Below, piece after piece: positions 1-8,757 of a stretch of DNA of 64,000 nt; the stretch's first letter is position 1, and every line of letters begins with the position of its first letter. Origin of the DNA: Allobosea sp. (GTDB lineage: Bacteria > Pseudomonadota > Alphaproteobacteria > Rhizobiales > Beijerinckiaceae). The translations under genes were made by a program, and so were the position numbers. Where the stretch lies: positions 1 through 64,000 of the forward strand of contig JAAEQB010000071.1 in NCBI GenBank assembly GCA_024231975.1, read 5' to 3'. The notes beneath the pieces were generated by a model. The model was not told the DNA's origin. It saw only the letters and a list, made by a program, of their open reading frames with translations, and did no database searches.

Positions 1-60
1 CCGCGCTTCAAGATCGACGTAGCTGAAAAGCTCGCCCGTCCGATTGTCGTCACCGCGCAT
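1..60 (-). CDS. IS5-family transposase, N-terminal fragment (runs off window)
   Basis: Minus-strand ATG at position 60 opens a frame beginning MRGDDNRTGELFSYVDLEA and running off the left edge. This start, with its RTGxLFSYVDLE pattern, is the familiar N-terminus of DUF772/DDE_Tnp_1 transposases of the IS5 superfamily, which cut and paste their element with a DDE active site. Only 20 residues are visible, so catalytic residues and intactness cannot be judged. It lies just upstream of, and divergent from, the conjugation genes. Confidence 0.6.
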   Translation of the reverse strand, partial: MRGDDNRTGELFSYVDLEAR

Positions 61-141
61 GCACCGATCTCCGAACCCCTTCGAAGACAATGAATCACGC
101 CGAATGCCCTGCGGCGAGCGGGTTTTTCAACAGCCTGCTAG
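1..141 (-). mobile_element. Right end of an IS5-like insertion sequence, cut by the window edge
   Basis: The first 60 bases encode, on the minus strand, the start of an IS5-superfamily transposase. A probable terminal inverted repeat follows at about 119-141 (core TTTTTCAACAGCCTGCTAG). The other end lies outside the window, so neither the repeat pair nor the target duplication can be checked. The end position is an estimate. Confidence 0.55.
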
Positions 142-243
142 GGGGTGGTCGCATCCGTGCAGCCGCACATCTTCATACCCCACCCGGCCGCCTCTGTTCT
201 GACAATTGCGTCTCCTGCCGCCACCGCCCGCAGGAGCCGTCAC

Positions 244-510
244 TTGTCCGATACGCCCACCAACCTGCCGCCCCGCTTCCTGCGCACGCCGGAAGCCGCT
301 CGCTTTCTCGGCCTCTCCGGCCGCACGCTGGAAAAGCACCGCTATTTCGGGACCGGCCCGGCTTACCGCCGGATCGGCGGCCGGGTTGTCTATTCGGTCG
401 ATGATCTGCGTGCCTGGGCCGACATCGGCATCAAGCATTCGACCTCCGATCCGGGGCAGAACGACCTTATGCCCCGCGCGGACTCGGCCATTGCGCGGAG
501 CCGGCGATGA
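244..510 (+). CDS. Small helix-turn-helix (excisionase/MerR-like) DNA-binding protein
   Basis: An 88-residue protein from a TTG start at 244, preceded by AGGAG at 232-236; the longer frame upstream looks untranslated. The segment from FLRTPEAARFLGLS through the YRRIGGRVVYSVDDLRAW pattern is the Helix_turn_helix_17 fold: winged HTH, arginine-rich wing, then a DLxAW helix. Such proteins sit at the head of Tn4371-like transfer modules and probably act as excisionase or transcription factor. It overlaps the next gene by 4 bases. DNA-binding is well supported; the exact role is inferred. Confidence 0.75.
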   Translation: MSDTPTNLPPRFLRTPEAARFLGLSGRTLEKHRYFGTGPAYRRIGGRVVYSVDDLRAWADIGIKHSTSDPGQNDLMPRADSAIARSRR

Positions 511-1013
511 GCGTCCCGCCGTCACCCATGCGCCACCGCCAGCCATCCGACGACGGCATGACGCGCGTCGAATTGACGTGGATCGAGAAGCGGATCGAGC
601 ACTGGATCAGGTTCGGCCGCGTCGCCGTGGACGAGATCGTGGACCGCCGCCGCCGCATCGTCCGCTTCCGTCCCGGCGCAATCTTCGCCTTCGTTCGCTG
701 GGCGTCGAACGACTACGGCACGGTCAGTTCGCGCATCGACATCGTGCGTGCGGTCGGCACCGGCGAGCCGTTCACGACGCTGCCGTTCGTCCGGCCGGGC
801 GGCGACATCCTGCTCAAGATCGAGGGATGGCCCAAGGTTAGCCAAGTGCTCGCCGCGATCGACGCGACCGACGCCGCCGGCGTCGATCCCTGCGACGCCG
901 CACCCGATCATTGGCGGCACGTCCACAACCGCATCGCCGCCGGACATCAGCCGCGCGCCTACACGCTGGAGCGTCATCGCGCCTGGCTCAAACGCCGGGA
1001 GATCGAGGGATGA
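507..1013 (+). CDS. DUF2840 family protein
   Basis: A 168-residue protein matching DUF2840, which is almost always found between the small HTH protein and the TraF-type peptidase in Tn4371-like and sphingomonad conjugative elements. The recognisable region runs from MTRVELTWIEKRIEHWIRFG through the FAFVRWASNDYGT segment to a basic C-terminus. No catalytic motif or membrane segment is visible. It overlaps both neighbours by 4 bases, so it is translated with the mating genes. Function is unknown; a role in transfer or its regulation is inferred from position only. The internal ATG at 558 is an alternative start. Confidence 0.75.
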   Translation: MSVPPSPMRHRQPSDDGMTRVELTWIEKRIEHWIRFGRVAVDEIVDRRRRIVRFRPGAIFAFVRWASNDYGTVSSRIDIVRAVGTGEPFTTLPFVRPGGDILLKIEGWPKVSQVLAAIDATDAAGVDPCDAAPDHWRHVHNRIAAGHQPRAYTLERHRAWLKRREIEG

Positions 1014-1555
1014 CGCGCCGCAGATGGGCCATCGCGACGGTCTCCGTCGCATCGCTGTTCGGCGTCTCGTTCGCAGCCGTGGCGGTGTTCGACCCGCTCC
1101 CGCGCGTCGTCTGGAACGCCAGCGCGAGCGCGCCGATCGGGTTCTACCGGATCGAGCCGTTATCCGATCCGCCGCACGGCGCGCTGGTCGCCGTGACGCC
1201 GCCTGCGCCGCTGGCGCGATGGCTGGCGGAGCGCGGCTATCTCGGCGAGCGTGTGCCGCTGTTGAAGCATGTCGCGGCCAAACCCGGGCAGCTTGTGTGC
1301 CGGCTCGGCGCCGTCGTGAGCGTCGATGCGCAGCCCGTCGTCGTTGCTCGCTTGACCGACGGCATGGGCCGCCCGCTGCCGGTCTGGCAGGGCTGTCGCA
1401 CGCTGCGCGCCGGCGAGCTGTTGATGCTCAATCCCGATCACGCCGACAGCATGGACGGCCGCTATTTCGGTCCGTTGCCGGCCTCGACCGTGCTCGGCCG
1501 CGCTACGCCGATCCTCACCCGCGACACTCCCGACGCGCCGCTCACCTGGCGCTGA
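1010..1555 (+). CDS. traF: TraF-type S26 signal peptidase of the conjugation system
   Basis: A 181-residue S26-family serine peptidase. An N-terminal signal/anchor helix (about residues 5-27) is followed by SASAPIGFYR, which carries the catalytic serine, and by a LLKHVAAKPGQ segment with the candidate catalytic lysine. In RP4-type systems TraF matures and cyclises the TrbC pilin in the periplasm, and a matching trbC lies at 8425. The ATG at 1010 overlaps the previous stop (ATGA). C-terminal GRYFGPLP is the usual end of the fold. Confidence 0.85.
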   Translation: MTRRRWAIATVSVASLFGVSFAAVAVFDPLPRVVWNASASAPIGFYRIEPLSDPPHGALVAVTPPAPLARWLAERGYLGERVPLLKHVAAKPGQLVCRLGAVVSVDAQPVVVARLTDGMGRPLPVWQGCRTLRAGELLMLNPDHADSMDGRYFGPLPASTVLGRATPILTRDTPDAPLTWR

Positions 1556-1591
1556 CCGGCTTTCCCAACTGCCAACCCACAGGAGATCATC

Positions 1592-1927
1592 ATGCAAATC
1601 GGCAGCTTCTTCCGCACCGCCAACGGCTACGAAGGTATTATCGAGACAGCGACGCTCGACATCCGCATCTCCATCGTTCCCGCCGAGCAGAGCGATGCCG
1701 ACAAGGCGCCGGACTGGCGCGTCCATCGCGGCGACAGCGGCGAAGGGCCGGAGATCGGCGCTGGCTGGAACGAAAGCGGCGAGCGCGCCGGTGATTACGT
1801 CTCGCTGCGCATCGACGATCCGGCATTTGCGCAGCCGCTCCGCGCCGCGCTGTTCCAGAACGGCAACGACAAATCGGCTTGGTCGCTGCGCTGGAACCGC
1901 CAGCCGAAGTCGCGCGAGCAGGACTGA
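1592..1927 (+). CDS. DUF736 family protein
   Basis: A 111-residue protein with the DUF736 start IGSFFRTANGYEGIIETATLDI and the YVSLRIDDPAFAQPLRAALF segment. These small soluble beta-rich proteins are common in alphaproteobacterial conjugative elements and plasmids; no biochemical role is established. An AGGAG at 1581-1585 supports the ATG. It sits between traF and the transglycosylase on the same strand. Confidence 0.85.
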   Translation: MQIGSFFRTANGYEGIIETATLDIRISIVPAEQSDADKAPDWRVHRGDSGEGPEIGAGWNESGERAGDYVSLRIDDPAFAQPLRAALFQNGNDKSAWSLRWNRQPKSREQD

Positions 1928-1931
1928 TCCG

Positions 1932-2846
1932 GTGCACTCGATCCTCATCCCTTTGTTCGCGGGAAGACCGTCTCATCATCCCTCCGTCCCGCTCGGTCGC
2001 AGGCCGGCCGGCGCGCGCAGCGCAGGTCAAGGGCGGCCAACGGCCGGCGCTTCGCGCGCACCCTTTACCGCAGCGAGCACGCTGGCAGGCTGGCGGCGGA
2101 GCGGAGTCGGATCGGCGGTGGCGCTTGCCATCGTGCTGCTGTCCGGTGGCGCTGCGCCAGAATCAGCGCTGGCGCAGGAAACGCCGGCCACGCGATCGAC
2201 AGCGGCTCATCCTTACGCTGTCCATGTCGCGGATGCAGCGCGGCGGTTCGGCATCCCCGAAGCGTGGATTTGGGCGGTGATGCGCGTCGAGAGCCGCGGC
2301 GTTTCGCGCGCGGTCTCGCCAGCCGGGGCGATGGGTTTGATGCAGATCATGCCCGCGACCTGGGCGGGCCTACGCACCCGCTACGGCCTCGGCCCCGATC
2401 CGTTCGACGTGCGCGACAACATCATGGCGGGCGCGGCCTATCTGCGCGAGATGCACGACCGCTACGGCAACGCCAGCGCGATGCTGGCGGCCTATAATGC
2501 GGGACCGGGCCGCTACGACGACTTCGTGTCGCGCGGCCGTCCGCTGCCTGCCGAGACGGTCGGCTATCTCGCCCAGCTCGCGCCGATCACTGGCGGATCG
2601 GGCGCTGTGGAGGTGGCGGTAAGCGTGCCGCCTGATCCGTTCGCTTGGCGTCGCGCCGCGTTGTTTGTCCGCACGGGGAGCGCCGCATCAGATGCAGTTG
2701 GCGTGCAGTCCGGCAGCGGCGAAACCGCGCCGGAAACGCCCTCGGGCAGCGTAGAATCTGACGGCGGTCGCACGACCGATCCGTCGCCGAATGTGGTGCG
2801 CGACACGCTGTTCGTGTCCCGCGCCCGCGCGGGCCGACCGCAATGA
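1932..2846 (+). CDS. Conjugation lytic transglycosylase (SLT domain)
   Basis: A 304-residue protein from a GTG start at 1932, four bases after the DUF736 stop; the longer frame overlaps DUF736 and is rejected. After a basic N-terminus and a signal/anchor helix (about residues 56-77, ending SALAQ) comes an SLT domain: AWIWAVMRVESRG with the catalytic glutamate, PAGAMGLMQIMPATW, and AYNAGPGRYDD. It would open peptidoglycan locally for the mating channel, like VirB1 or TrbN. The Pro/Ser/Thr-rich C-terminus looks disordered. Confidence 0.85.
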   Translation: MHSILIPLFAGRPSHHPSVPLGRRPAGARSAGQGRPTAGASRAPFTAASTLAGWRRSGVGSAVALAIVLLSGGAAPESALAQETPATRSTAAHPYAVHVADAARRFGIPEAWIWAVMRVESRGVSRAVSPAGAMGLMQIMPATWAGLRTRYGLGPDPFDVRDNIMAGAAYLREMHDRYGNASAMLAAYNAGPGRYDDFVSRGRPLPAETVGYLAQLAPITGGSGAVEVAVSVPPDPFAWRRAALFVRTGSAASDAVGVQSGSGETAPETPSGSVESDGGRTTDPSPNVVRDTLFVSRARAGRPQ

Positions 2847-2849
2847 TCG

Positions 2850-3084
2850 GCCTGTCGCTCCCTTCATCCGTCCGAAGCAGCAAAGTGGCTGGGGAGGAGG
2901 AAAACGGCAGGGACAGACGAGGGCAAGATATAAGCCGCACCCCGTTTCGCCGAAAAGCTCAAGCTTTTCCGTGGCTTCACGCGGGGGCGTCGGTCGGCGC
3001 GCGTGCCGCGCGGAAGGGAAAAGCAAGTAAAATCAACGCCTCGAATGGCACCATAGGCCATTTTCGGCGGAAAGCGCGCCGGCC
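2850..3084. other. Probable oriT region upstream of the relaxase
   Basis: This 235-base gap is bounded by the transglycosylase and the relaxase, the usual place for oriT. It contains an inverted repeat at 2952-2969 (GAAAAGCT, 2-base loop, AGCTTTTC) and another at 3044-3062 (AATGGC, 7-base spacer, GCCATT), with an AT-richer AAGCAAGTAAAATC stretch between them. An 81-codon frame crosses it but has no family resemblance. The nic site is not identified; the call rests on position and repeats. Confidence 0.45.
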
Positions 3085-4842
3085 GTGAGCGAGGACAGTG
3101 ACTTCCGTATCCGGCCCGGCAAGGCCAAGCGTGGCAAGGCGCAGGGCCGCAACGCGCGCGGCCTGGTCGCGGAGGTGCTCCGCGTCGCCGCGATCCATAG
3201 CAGCGGCCGGCGCACCGGCGGCGGATCGCGCCGTGGCAGCCAGTCCAGCTTCGGCCGAGGACGCACGGCGTTCGCGCGCAGCCGACTGTTCGGATCGGGC
3301 CGGCGCGTGATGGTGAAGATGCTCCCCGTCACCTCGCGAAGCCGGGGCAGCCGTCGCATGGCGCCGCTGTCCGCACACGTCGCCTATTTGAAGCGCGAGG
3401 GCGTGACTCGCGACGGCTCGCCCACGCGCATGTTCGATGCCGACGGCGACCGCGCGGACGATCGCGGCTTCACCGAGCGGTGCCGCGATGACCGCCACCA
3501 TTTCAGGATCATCGTGTCGCCCGAGGACGCGGCCGAACTGACCGACCTGCGCGAATACACACGCGATCTTGTCCGGCAGATGGAGACGGACTTGGGCACC
3601 CGGCTCGATTGGGTCGCGGTCGATCACTGGAACACCGACAACCCGCACGTCCACCTGCTCGTGCGGGGTGTCAACGACCAGGGCGGCGATCTCGTCATCG
3701 CGCGCGACTATATCGGCCACGGCCTGCGCTCGCGTGCCGAGGAACTGGTGTTCGCCGAGCTGGGGCCGAAGCCCGAGCATGAAGTCCAGCGCGCGCTCGA
3801 CCGCGAGGTTACGGCCGAACGCTGGACCCGGCTGGACACCGAGATCGGCCGCGCCGCCGACGAGCTGGGCGTGATCGACCTGCGTCCCGAGCGGCCCGGC
3901 CCGGACGATCCGCGCCTCCGCCGGTTGATGGTCGGGCGATTGCAGCATCTGGAGACGATGGGGCTCGCGGCTGAGGGAGAGCCGGGCCAGTGGGCCGTCG
4001 CCGAAGGCGGGGCCGCCAAGCTGCGCGAGCTCGGCGCGCGCGGCGACATAATCCGCACCATCGGCCATGCATTGCAGGCGCGTGGACACGAACGGCCACT
4101 CGACAGCTACGCCGTCGTGAGCGGTGCGCCTGAGAGGCCGATCGCCGGCCGGCTGATAGACAAGGGACTGCACGACGAATTGACCGGCACGGCCTATGCC
4201 GTGATCGACGGCACGGACGGCCACACCCACCACGTCCGGCTGCCCGGCATCGAGGCGCTGGAGCATAGCCCCAAACTTGGCGGCATCGTCGAGTTGCGCG
4301 GCGTCGCCCGGACCGGCGAGGCGAGGCCGACGCTGGTTCTCGCCACCCGGTCGGACCTCGACCTCGCCGCACAGATCAAGGCACCCGGCGCGACCTGGCT
4401 CGACCATCGTCTGATCGAGCGCGGCGCCGGGGTCGCGGACGGCGGGTTTGGCGCCGAGGTGCGGCGCGCGATGGACGCGCGCACCGACCATCTCGTCCGC
4501 GAGGGGCTGGCGCGCCGCTATGGCGATCGCACGGTGTTCGAGCGCGGCCTGATCGACACGCTGCGCAAGCGCGAGCTGGACTCTGTTGGTGCGAAGATCG
4601 CCGGTGAGACCGGCTTGGCATACCGCCCGGCCGCCGCCGGCGAACAGGTTGCTGGCGTTGTTCGCCAACGCCTCGCTTTGGCTTCCGGCCGCTTCGCCAT
4701 GATCGACGATGGATTGGGGTTCCGCCTCGTGCCTTGGGCGAGCGCCCTCGAACAGCAACTCGGCCGTCAGGTGTCCGGCATCGTCCGCGCCGGTGGCGGC
4801 ATCGACTGGAAGCTTGGCCGCACGCGCGGCCTCGGCCTCTAA
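3085..4842 (+). CDS. rlx: Relaxase (VirD2-like, DUF3363 family)
   Basis: A 585-residue relaxase that would nick oriT and pilot the transferred strand. The N-terminal 80 residues are very basic (GKAKRGKAQGR, RRGSQSSFGRGR). The core carries the HUH-type motif DHWNTDNPHVHLLVRG at about residues 186-201, whose histidines bind the metal. Tyrosines in SAHVAYLKREG (near residue 100) are nicking candidates. The rest is the DUF3363 C-terminal region typical of Tn4371-like and rhizobial elements. GTG start at 3085. It lies directly after the putative oriT and 15 bases before traG. Confidence 0.88.
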   Translation: MSEDSDFRIRPGKAKRGKAQGRNARGLVAEVLRVAAIHSSGRRTGGGSRRGSQSSFGRGRTAFARSRLFGSGRRVMVKMLPVTSRSRGSRRMAPLSAHVAYLKREGVTRDGSPTRMFDADGDRADDRGFTERCRDDRHHFRIIVSPEDAAELTDLREYTRDLVRQMETDLGTRLDWVAVDHWNTDNPHVHLLVRGVNDQGGDLVIARDYIGHGLRSRAEELVFAELGPKPEHEVQRALDREVTAERWTRLDTEIGRAADELGVIDLRPERPGPDDPRLRRLMVGRLQHLETMGLAAEGEPGQWAVAEGGAAKLRELGARGDIIRTIGHALQARGHERPLDSYAVVSGAPERPIAGRLIDKGLHDELTGTAYAVIDGTDGHTHHVRLPGIEALEHSPKLGGIVELRGVARTGEARPTLVLATRSDLDLAAQIKAPGATWLDHRLIERGAGVADGGFGAEVRRAMDARTDHLVREGLARRYGDRTVFERGLIDTLRKRELDSVGAKIAGETGLAYRPAAAGEQVAGVVRQRLALASGRFAMIDDGLGFRLVPWASALEQQLGRQVSGIVRAGGGIDWKLGRTRGLGL

Positions 4843-4857
4843 CCCAAAGGGAAAACC

Positions 4858-6831
4858 ATGTCGGCGACCAAGATATTGTGGGGCCAGGTTATCATCGTGT
4901 TTCTGATCGTGCTCGCAGCCGTGTGGGGCGCGACCCAATGGACCGCCGCCGCGCTCGCCTATCAGCCCGAGTTGGGGCCGCCTTGGTTCGTTGCATTCGG
5001 CTGGCGAGTCTATCCGCCACCGGCCTTCTTCTGGTGGTGGTTCTCTTTCGACGCCTATGCGCGAGACGTCTTCAGGACCGGCGCGTTTATCGCCGCGTCG
5101 GGCGGGTTCGCGTCGATCGCCGTCGCGATCGGCATGTCGGTGTGGCGGGCGCGCGAATTGAAGAACGCCGAGACTTACGGCTCGGCGCGCTGGGCGACCG
5201 AGCGGGAGGTTCGCGGCGCCGGGCTGCTGGGGCCGAACGGCGTCGTTCTAGGGAAGCTCGCCCGCGACTATCTTCGCCACGACGGCCCGGAGCATGTGCT
5301 GTGCTTCGCGCCGACGCGGAGCGGCAAGGGCGTCGGCCTGGTGGTGCCATCACTGCTGACTTGGCCGGCCTCGGCGATCGTCCACGACATCAAGGGCGAG
5401 AACTGGACGCTGACCGCAGGCTTTCGCGCGCGGCACGGCCGCGTGCTGCTGTTCGATCCGACAAACGCCGCATCGTCCGCCTACAACCCGCTGCTGGAGG
5501 TGCGGCGCGGCCAGTGGGAAGTGCGCGACGTGCAGAATGTCGCCGACGTGCTGGTCGATCCCGAAGGCTCGCTGGAGCGCCGCAATCATTGGGAGAAGAC
5601 CTCCCATTCGCTGCTGGTCGGCGCGATCCTCCACGTCCTCTATGCCGAAACGGACAAGACGCTAGCCGGCGTCGCGGGATTCCTGTCGGACCCATCACGC
5701 ACGATCGAACAGACGCTGGCGGCGATGATGGCGACGCGGCATCTCGGCGAGTCCGGCGTGCATCCTGTCGTCGCCTCGGCCGCGCGCGAGCTGCTGAACA
5801 AGTCTGACAACGAGCGTTCGGGCGTGCTCAGCACCGCCATGTCCTTCCTAGGGCTCTACCGCGATCCCGTCGTCGCGCAGGTCACGCGCGCCTGCCACTG
5901 GCGCATATCGGATCTGGTCGAGGGCGAGCGGCCGGCAACGCTCTACCTCGTCGTGCCGCCATCTGACATCTCGCGCACCAAGCCGCTGATCCGCCTCATC
6001 CTCAACCAGATCGGGCGGCGGCTGACCGAGGAGCTGACGCCGAAGGGCAACCGCCATCGCGTGCTGTTGATGCTGGACGAGTTTCCGGCGCTCGGCCGGC
6101 TCGACTTCTTCGAGTCCGCCCTGGCGTTCATGGCCGGTTACGGGCTCAAAGCATTCCTGATCGCTCAGAGCCTGAACCAGATCGAGAAGGCTTACGGCCC
6201 GAACAACGCGATCCTCGACAATTGCCATGTTCGCGTGAGCTTCGCCACCAACGACGAACGCACCGCTAAGCGGGTATCGGATGCGCTCGGCACCGCGACC
6301 GAGATGCGCGCGATGAAGAACTATGCCGGGCATCGCCTCTCGCCGTGGCTTGGACATTTGATGGTGTCGCGGTCTGAGACCGCCCGCCAGCTCCTCACCC
6401 CCGGCGAAGTGATGCAGCTTCCGCCCGACGACGAGATCGTGATGGTGGCGGGCGTTCATCCTATCCGCGCGAAGAAGGCGCGCTACTTTCGCGATCAACG
6501 CCTCGCCGAGCGGATCATGGCCGCGCCCGAATTGGCTGCTGGCGCAGCCCGTCCCGATGACTGGACCGGGCGAGCCGCCGCCGCCGATCCTGCCGACGTT
6601 GCGCGGATCGTTCGCGCGCAGGAGGACGCCGCCAATGGCGGGCTGCGCCGAGAGCCCGAACTGCCCGAGCATGTCGCCATCGCACCCGAGACGACAGCGC
6701 CGCCCGCCCAGGAGTTCGCAATCGTGGACGACGATGCCGATGACGCTGCGCGACAGGCCGCTGTGCGCCGCCAGATGCGGGGACTCGCGCGGCAGGCGTC
6801 GCTCGACCCCGGCGACGGTATAGAGCTTTAG
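4858..6831 (+). CDS. traG: Type IV coupling protein TraG/VirD4
   Basis: A 657-residue inner-membrane ATPase that brings the relaxosome to the mating channel. Two N-terminal membrane segments (about 6-27 and 60-95) are followed by GSARWATEREV, Walker A APTRSGKGVGLVVP (about 152-165), the DIKGENW motif and Walker B RVLLMLDEFPALG (about 400-412). Length and motif order match VirD4/TraG. The C-terminal tail is acidic and variable, as usual. An AAAGGGAAAACC stretch precedes the ATG. The CopG-like gene follows after 9 bases. Confidence 0.92.
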   Translation: MSATKILWGQVIIVFLIVLAAVWGATQWTAAALAYQPELGPPWFVAFGWRVYPPPAFFWWWFSFDAYARDVFRTGAFIAASGGFASIAVAIGMSVWRARELKNAETYGSARWATEREVRGAGLLGPNGVVLGKLARDYLRHDGPEHVLCFAPTRSGKGVGLVVPSLLTWPASAIVHDIKGENWTLTAGFRARHGRVLLFDPTNAASSAYNPLLEVRRGQWEVRDVQNVADVLVDPEGSLERRNHWEKTSHSLLVGAILHVLYAETDKTLAGVAGFLSDPSRTIEQTLAAMMATRHLGESGVHPVVASAARELLNKSDNERSGVLSTAMSFLGLYRDPVVAQVTRACHWRISDLVEGERPATLYLVVPPSDISRTKPLIRLILNQIGRRLTEELTPKGNRHRVLLMLDEFPALGRLDFFESALAFMAGYGLKAFLIAQSLNQIEKAYGPNNAILDNCHVRVSFATNDERTAKRVSDALGTATEMRAMKNYAGHRLSPWLGHLMVSRSETARQLLTPGEVMQLPPDDEIVMVAGVHPIRAKKARYFRDQRLAERIMAAPELAAGAARPDDWTGRAAAADPADVARIVRAQEDAANGGLRREPELPEHVAIAPETTAPPAQEFAIVDDDADDAARQAAVRRQMRGLARQASLDPGDGIEL

Positions 6832-6840
6832 GAGACGACA

Positions 6841-7269
6841 GTGCGAACCCGGCTCAACGTCTATTTCGCGCCTGCGCTCGCCAAACAGGTCGACGAACTG
6901 GCGATCCGACGGCGCATATCACGCTCGGCCATCGTGGAGGCGGCGGTAGCGTCCTACCTGTCACCGGACGGCGCCGACCGGATGGAGGCGGCGTTTGCGC
7001 GCCGGCTTGATCGGCTGACCCGCCAAGTGCAGCGGCTGGAGCGCAATACCGGCCTCACCACCGAGGCGCTGAGCCTGTTCGTCCGGTTCTGGCTGTCGGT
7101 GACGCCCCCGTTGCCCGACGAGGATCAGGCCGCAGCGCAGGTGAAGGGGCGCAAGCGCTACGAGGGGTTTGTCGAGACGCTGGGCCGGCGCTACGCCAGC
7201 GGCAAGACCTTGATAGACGAGATACCGGAAGACGTCTGGCCGCGCGCAACATCGTCCGAGTCGGATTGA
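6841..7269 (+). CDS. Ribbon-helix-helix (CopG-like) protein
   Basis: A 142-residue protein from a GTG start, preceded by GGAG. RTRLNVYFAPALAKQVDELA followed by RRRISRSAIVEAAVASYL is an RHH DNA-binding fold at residues 2-50, then a coiled-coil-like segment (FARRLDRLTRQVQRLERNTG). CopG-family genes sit between traG and trbB in many Tn4371-like elements and may regulate transfer or act as relaxosome accessory proteins. The operator is not known. About 170 bases without a clear gene follow before trbB. Confidence 0.8.
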   Translation: MRTRLNVYFAPALAKQVDELAIRRRISRSAIVEAAVASYLSPDGADRMEAAFARRLDRLTRQVQRLERNTGLTTEALSLFVRFWLSVTPPLPDEDQAAAQVKGRKRYEGFVETLGRRYASGKTLIDEIPEDVWPRATSSESD

Positions 7270-7438
7270 ATAGCCGCGCCCAGCTTGTTTTAGTCAGAAG
7301 GCATCTTCGCCGACGGCATCGTATCTACCGCCCCCTCTACTACGCCGGCAACTAGCTGTTGCGACGCGGATATTTCTGGCTCTCTTGCTGTGCTCCTGAC
7401 GCCGGGCGGCGGTTCGCCCGGTCCAATCTAGGGGCCAG

Positions 7439-8428
7439 TTGTTGACCGCTTACTCACTCCGATCCGAGGCTCGATCACGCGGCGCACGGATGTTGCGCAC
7501 GGCGCTGGGGCCATCGATCGCGGCTTGGCTGGAAGACCCTGCCGTCATTGAGGTGATGTTGAACCCGGACGGCAAAGTTTGGGTCGATCGGCTGGGCGAA
7601 GGCATCAGCGACACCGGCGAGTTGCTGACCGCTGCTGACGGCGAACGCATTGTCCGCTTGGTCGCACACCATGTCGGCGTCGAGGTTCACGCCCGGAGCC
7701 CCCGCGTTTCGGCCGAGCTGCCGGAGGGCGGCGAGCGGTTTGAAGGGCTGTTGCCGCCCGTCGTCGCCGCGCCGGCCTTCGCAATCCGTAAGCCCGCCGT
7801 CGCGGTGTTCACGCTCGACGACTATGCTGCGGCCGGAATCATGTCGGCGGTTCACGCCGAGGCGCTGCGGCACGGCGTCGAAACCCGCGCCAACATTCTC
7901 GTCGCTGGCGGAACCGGCAGCGGCAAGACCACGCTGGTCAACGCGCTCCTGGCCGAAGTCGCCAAGACCTCCGACCGCATCGTCCTGATCGAAGATACTC
8001 GCGAGCTGCAATGCGCCGCGCCCAACCTTGTCGCCATGCGGACCAAGGATGGCGTCGTCTCGCTGTCCGATCTCGTGCGATCTTCGCTGCGGCTGCGCCC
8101 TGATCGCATCCCCATCGGCGAGGTGCGCGGCGCAGAAGCGCTCGACCTCCTCAAAGCGTGGGGCACCGGACACCCCGGCGGCATCGGCACGATCCACGCC
8201 GGGACCGCGCTTGGCGCGCTGCGCCGCATGGAGCAGCTCATCCAGGAGGCCGTCATCACGGTCCCGCGCGCGCTGCTGGCCGAGACCATCGACCTGATCG
8301 CCGTGCTGGTCCGCGACGGACACGGCCGCCGCCTTGCCGAGCTGGCCCGTGTCGAGGGGCTCGACCCCGCCACCGGCGACTACCGCCTCATTTCGCTTTC
8401 CACCACCCAACCGGGAGACCTGCCATGA
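7439..8428 (+). CDS. trbB: TrbB, secretion ATPase (VirB11-like)
   Basis: A 329-residue cytoplasmic hexameric ATPase powering pilus assembly and DNA transfer. The N-terminal domain contains DPAVIEVMLNPDGKVWVDRLG. Walker A is GGTGSGKTTLVNALL near residue 160, followed by the LIEDTRELQC Asp box, the GEVRGAEALDLLKAW Walker B region and the TGHPGGIGTIHAG His box. The TTG at 7439 (followed by a second TTG) gives the full domain; the ATG at 7490 is an alternative. The stop overlaps the trbC start (ATGA). Confidence 0.92.
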   Translation: MLTAYSLRSEARSRGARMLRTALGPSIAAWLEDPAVIEVMLNPDGKVWVDRLGEGISDTGELLTAADGERIVRLVAHHVGVEVHARSPRVSAELPEGGERFEGLLPPVVAAPAFAIRKPAVAVFTLDDYAAAGIMSAVHAEALRHGVETRANILVAGGTGSGKTTLVNALLAEVAKTSDRIVLIEDTRELQCAAPNLVAMRTKDGVVSLSDLVRSSLRLRPDRIPIGEVRGAEALDLLKAWGTGHPGGIGTIHAGTALGALRRMEQLIQEAVITVPRALLAETIDLIAVLVRDGHGRRLAELARVEGLDPATGDYRLISLSTTQPGDLP

Positions 8429-8757
8429 TCCATGCCGTTCGGCATGGCGCACGCCGCGCCATGCTCACCGCCACCGCGAGCGTGATCGCGTTGACCTTCT
8501 CCGTTCCCGCTCATGCCGGCGGCTCGTCGATGCCGTGGGAGGCCCCGCTCCAGTCGATCCTCGAAAGCATCGAGGGGCCGGTGGCGAAGATCATCGCCGT
8601 CATCATCATCATCGTGACCGGCCTGACGCTCGCGTTCGGCGACACGTCGGGCGGCTCGCGCCGCTTGATCCAGATCGTGTTCGGCCTGTCGATCGCGTTC
8701 GCAGCCAGTTCCTTCTTCCTCAGCTTCTTCAGCTTCGGCGGCGGGGCGCTGGTCTGA
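8425..8757 (+). CDS. trbC: TrbC, prepilin (VirB2-like)
   Basis: A 110-residue pilin precursor. A basic N-terminus and hydrophobic signal (about 12-31, ending FSVPAHAGG) precede the mature part SSMPWEAPLQSILESIEGPV. Two membrane helices follow, one of them rich in isoleucine (AKIIAVIIIIVTGLTLAFG). This is the RP4 TrbC/VirB2 layout. The TraF-type peptidase at 1010 is the likely processing partner. The ATG at 8425 overlaps the trbB stop, and TGATG links it to trbD. Confidence 0.9.
   Translation: MIHAVRHGARRAMLTATASVIALTFSVPAHAGGSSMPWEAPLQSILESIEGPVAKIIAVIIIIVTGLTLAFGDTSGGSRRLIQIVFGLSIAFAASSFFLSFFSFGGGALV

Noticed and set aside
2843..3088. 81-codon frame between transglycosylase and relaxase
   Set aside because: No family resemblance, and it covers the inverted repeats of the likely oriT.
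2977..4938. 653-codon open frame on the minus strand
   Set aside because: It is antisense to the relaxase, shows no domain, and high-GC codon use opens such shadows. The relaxase has clear motifs.
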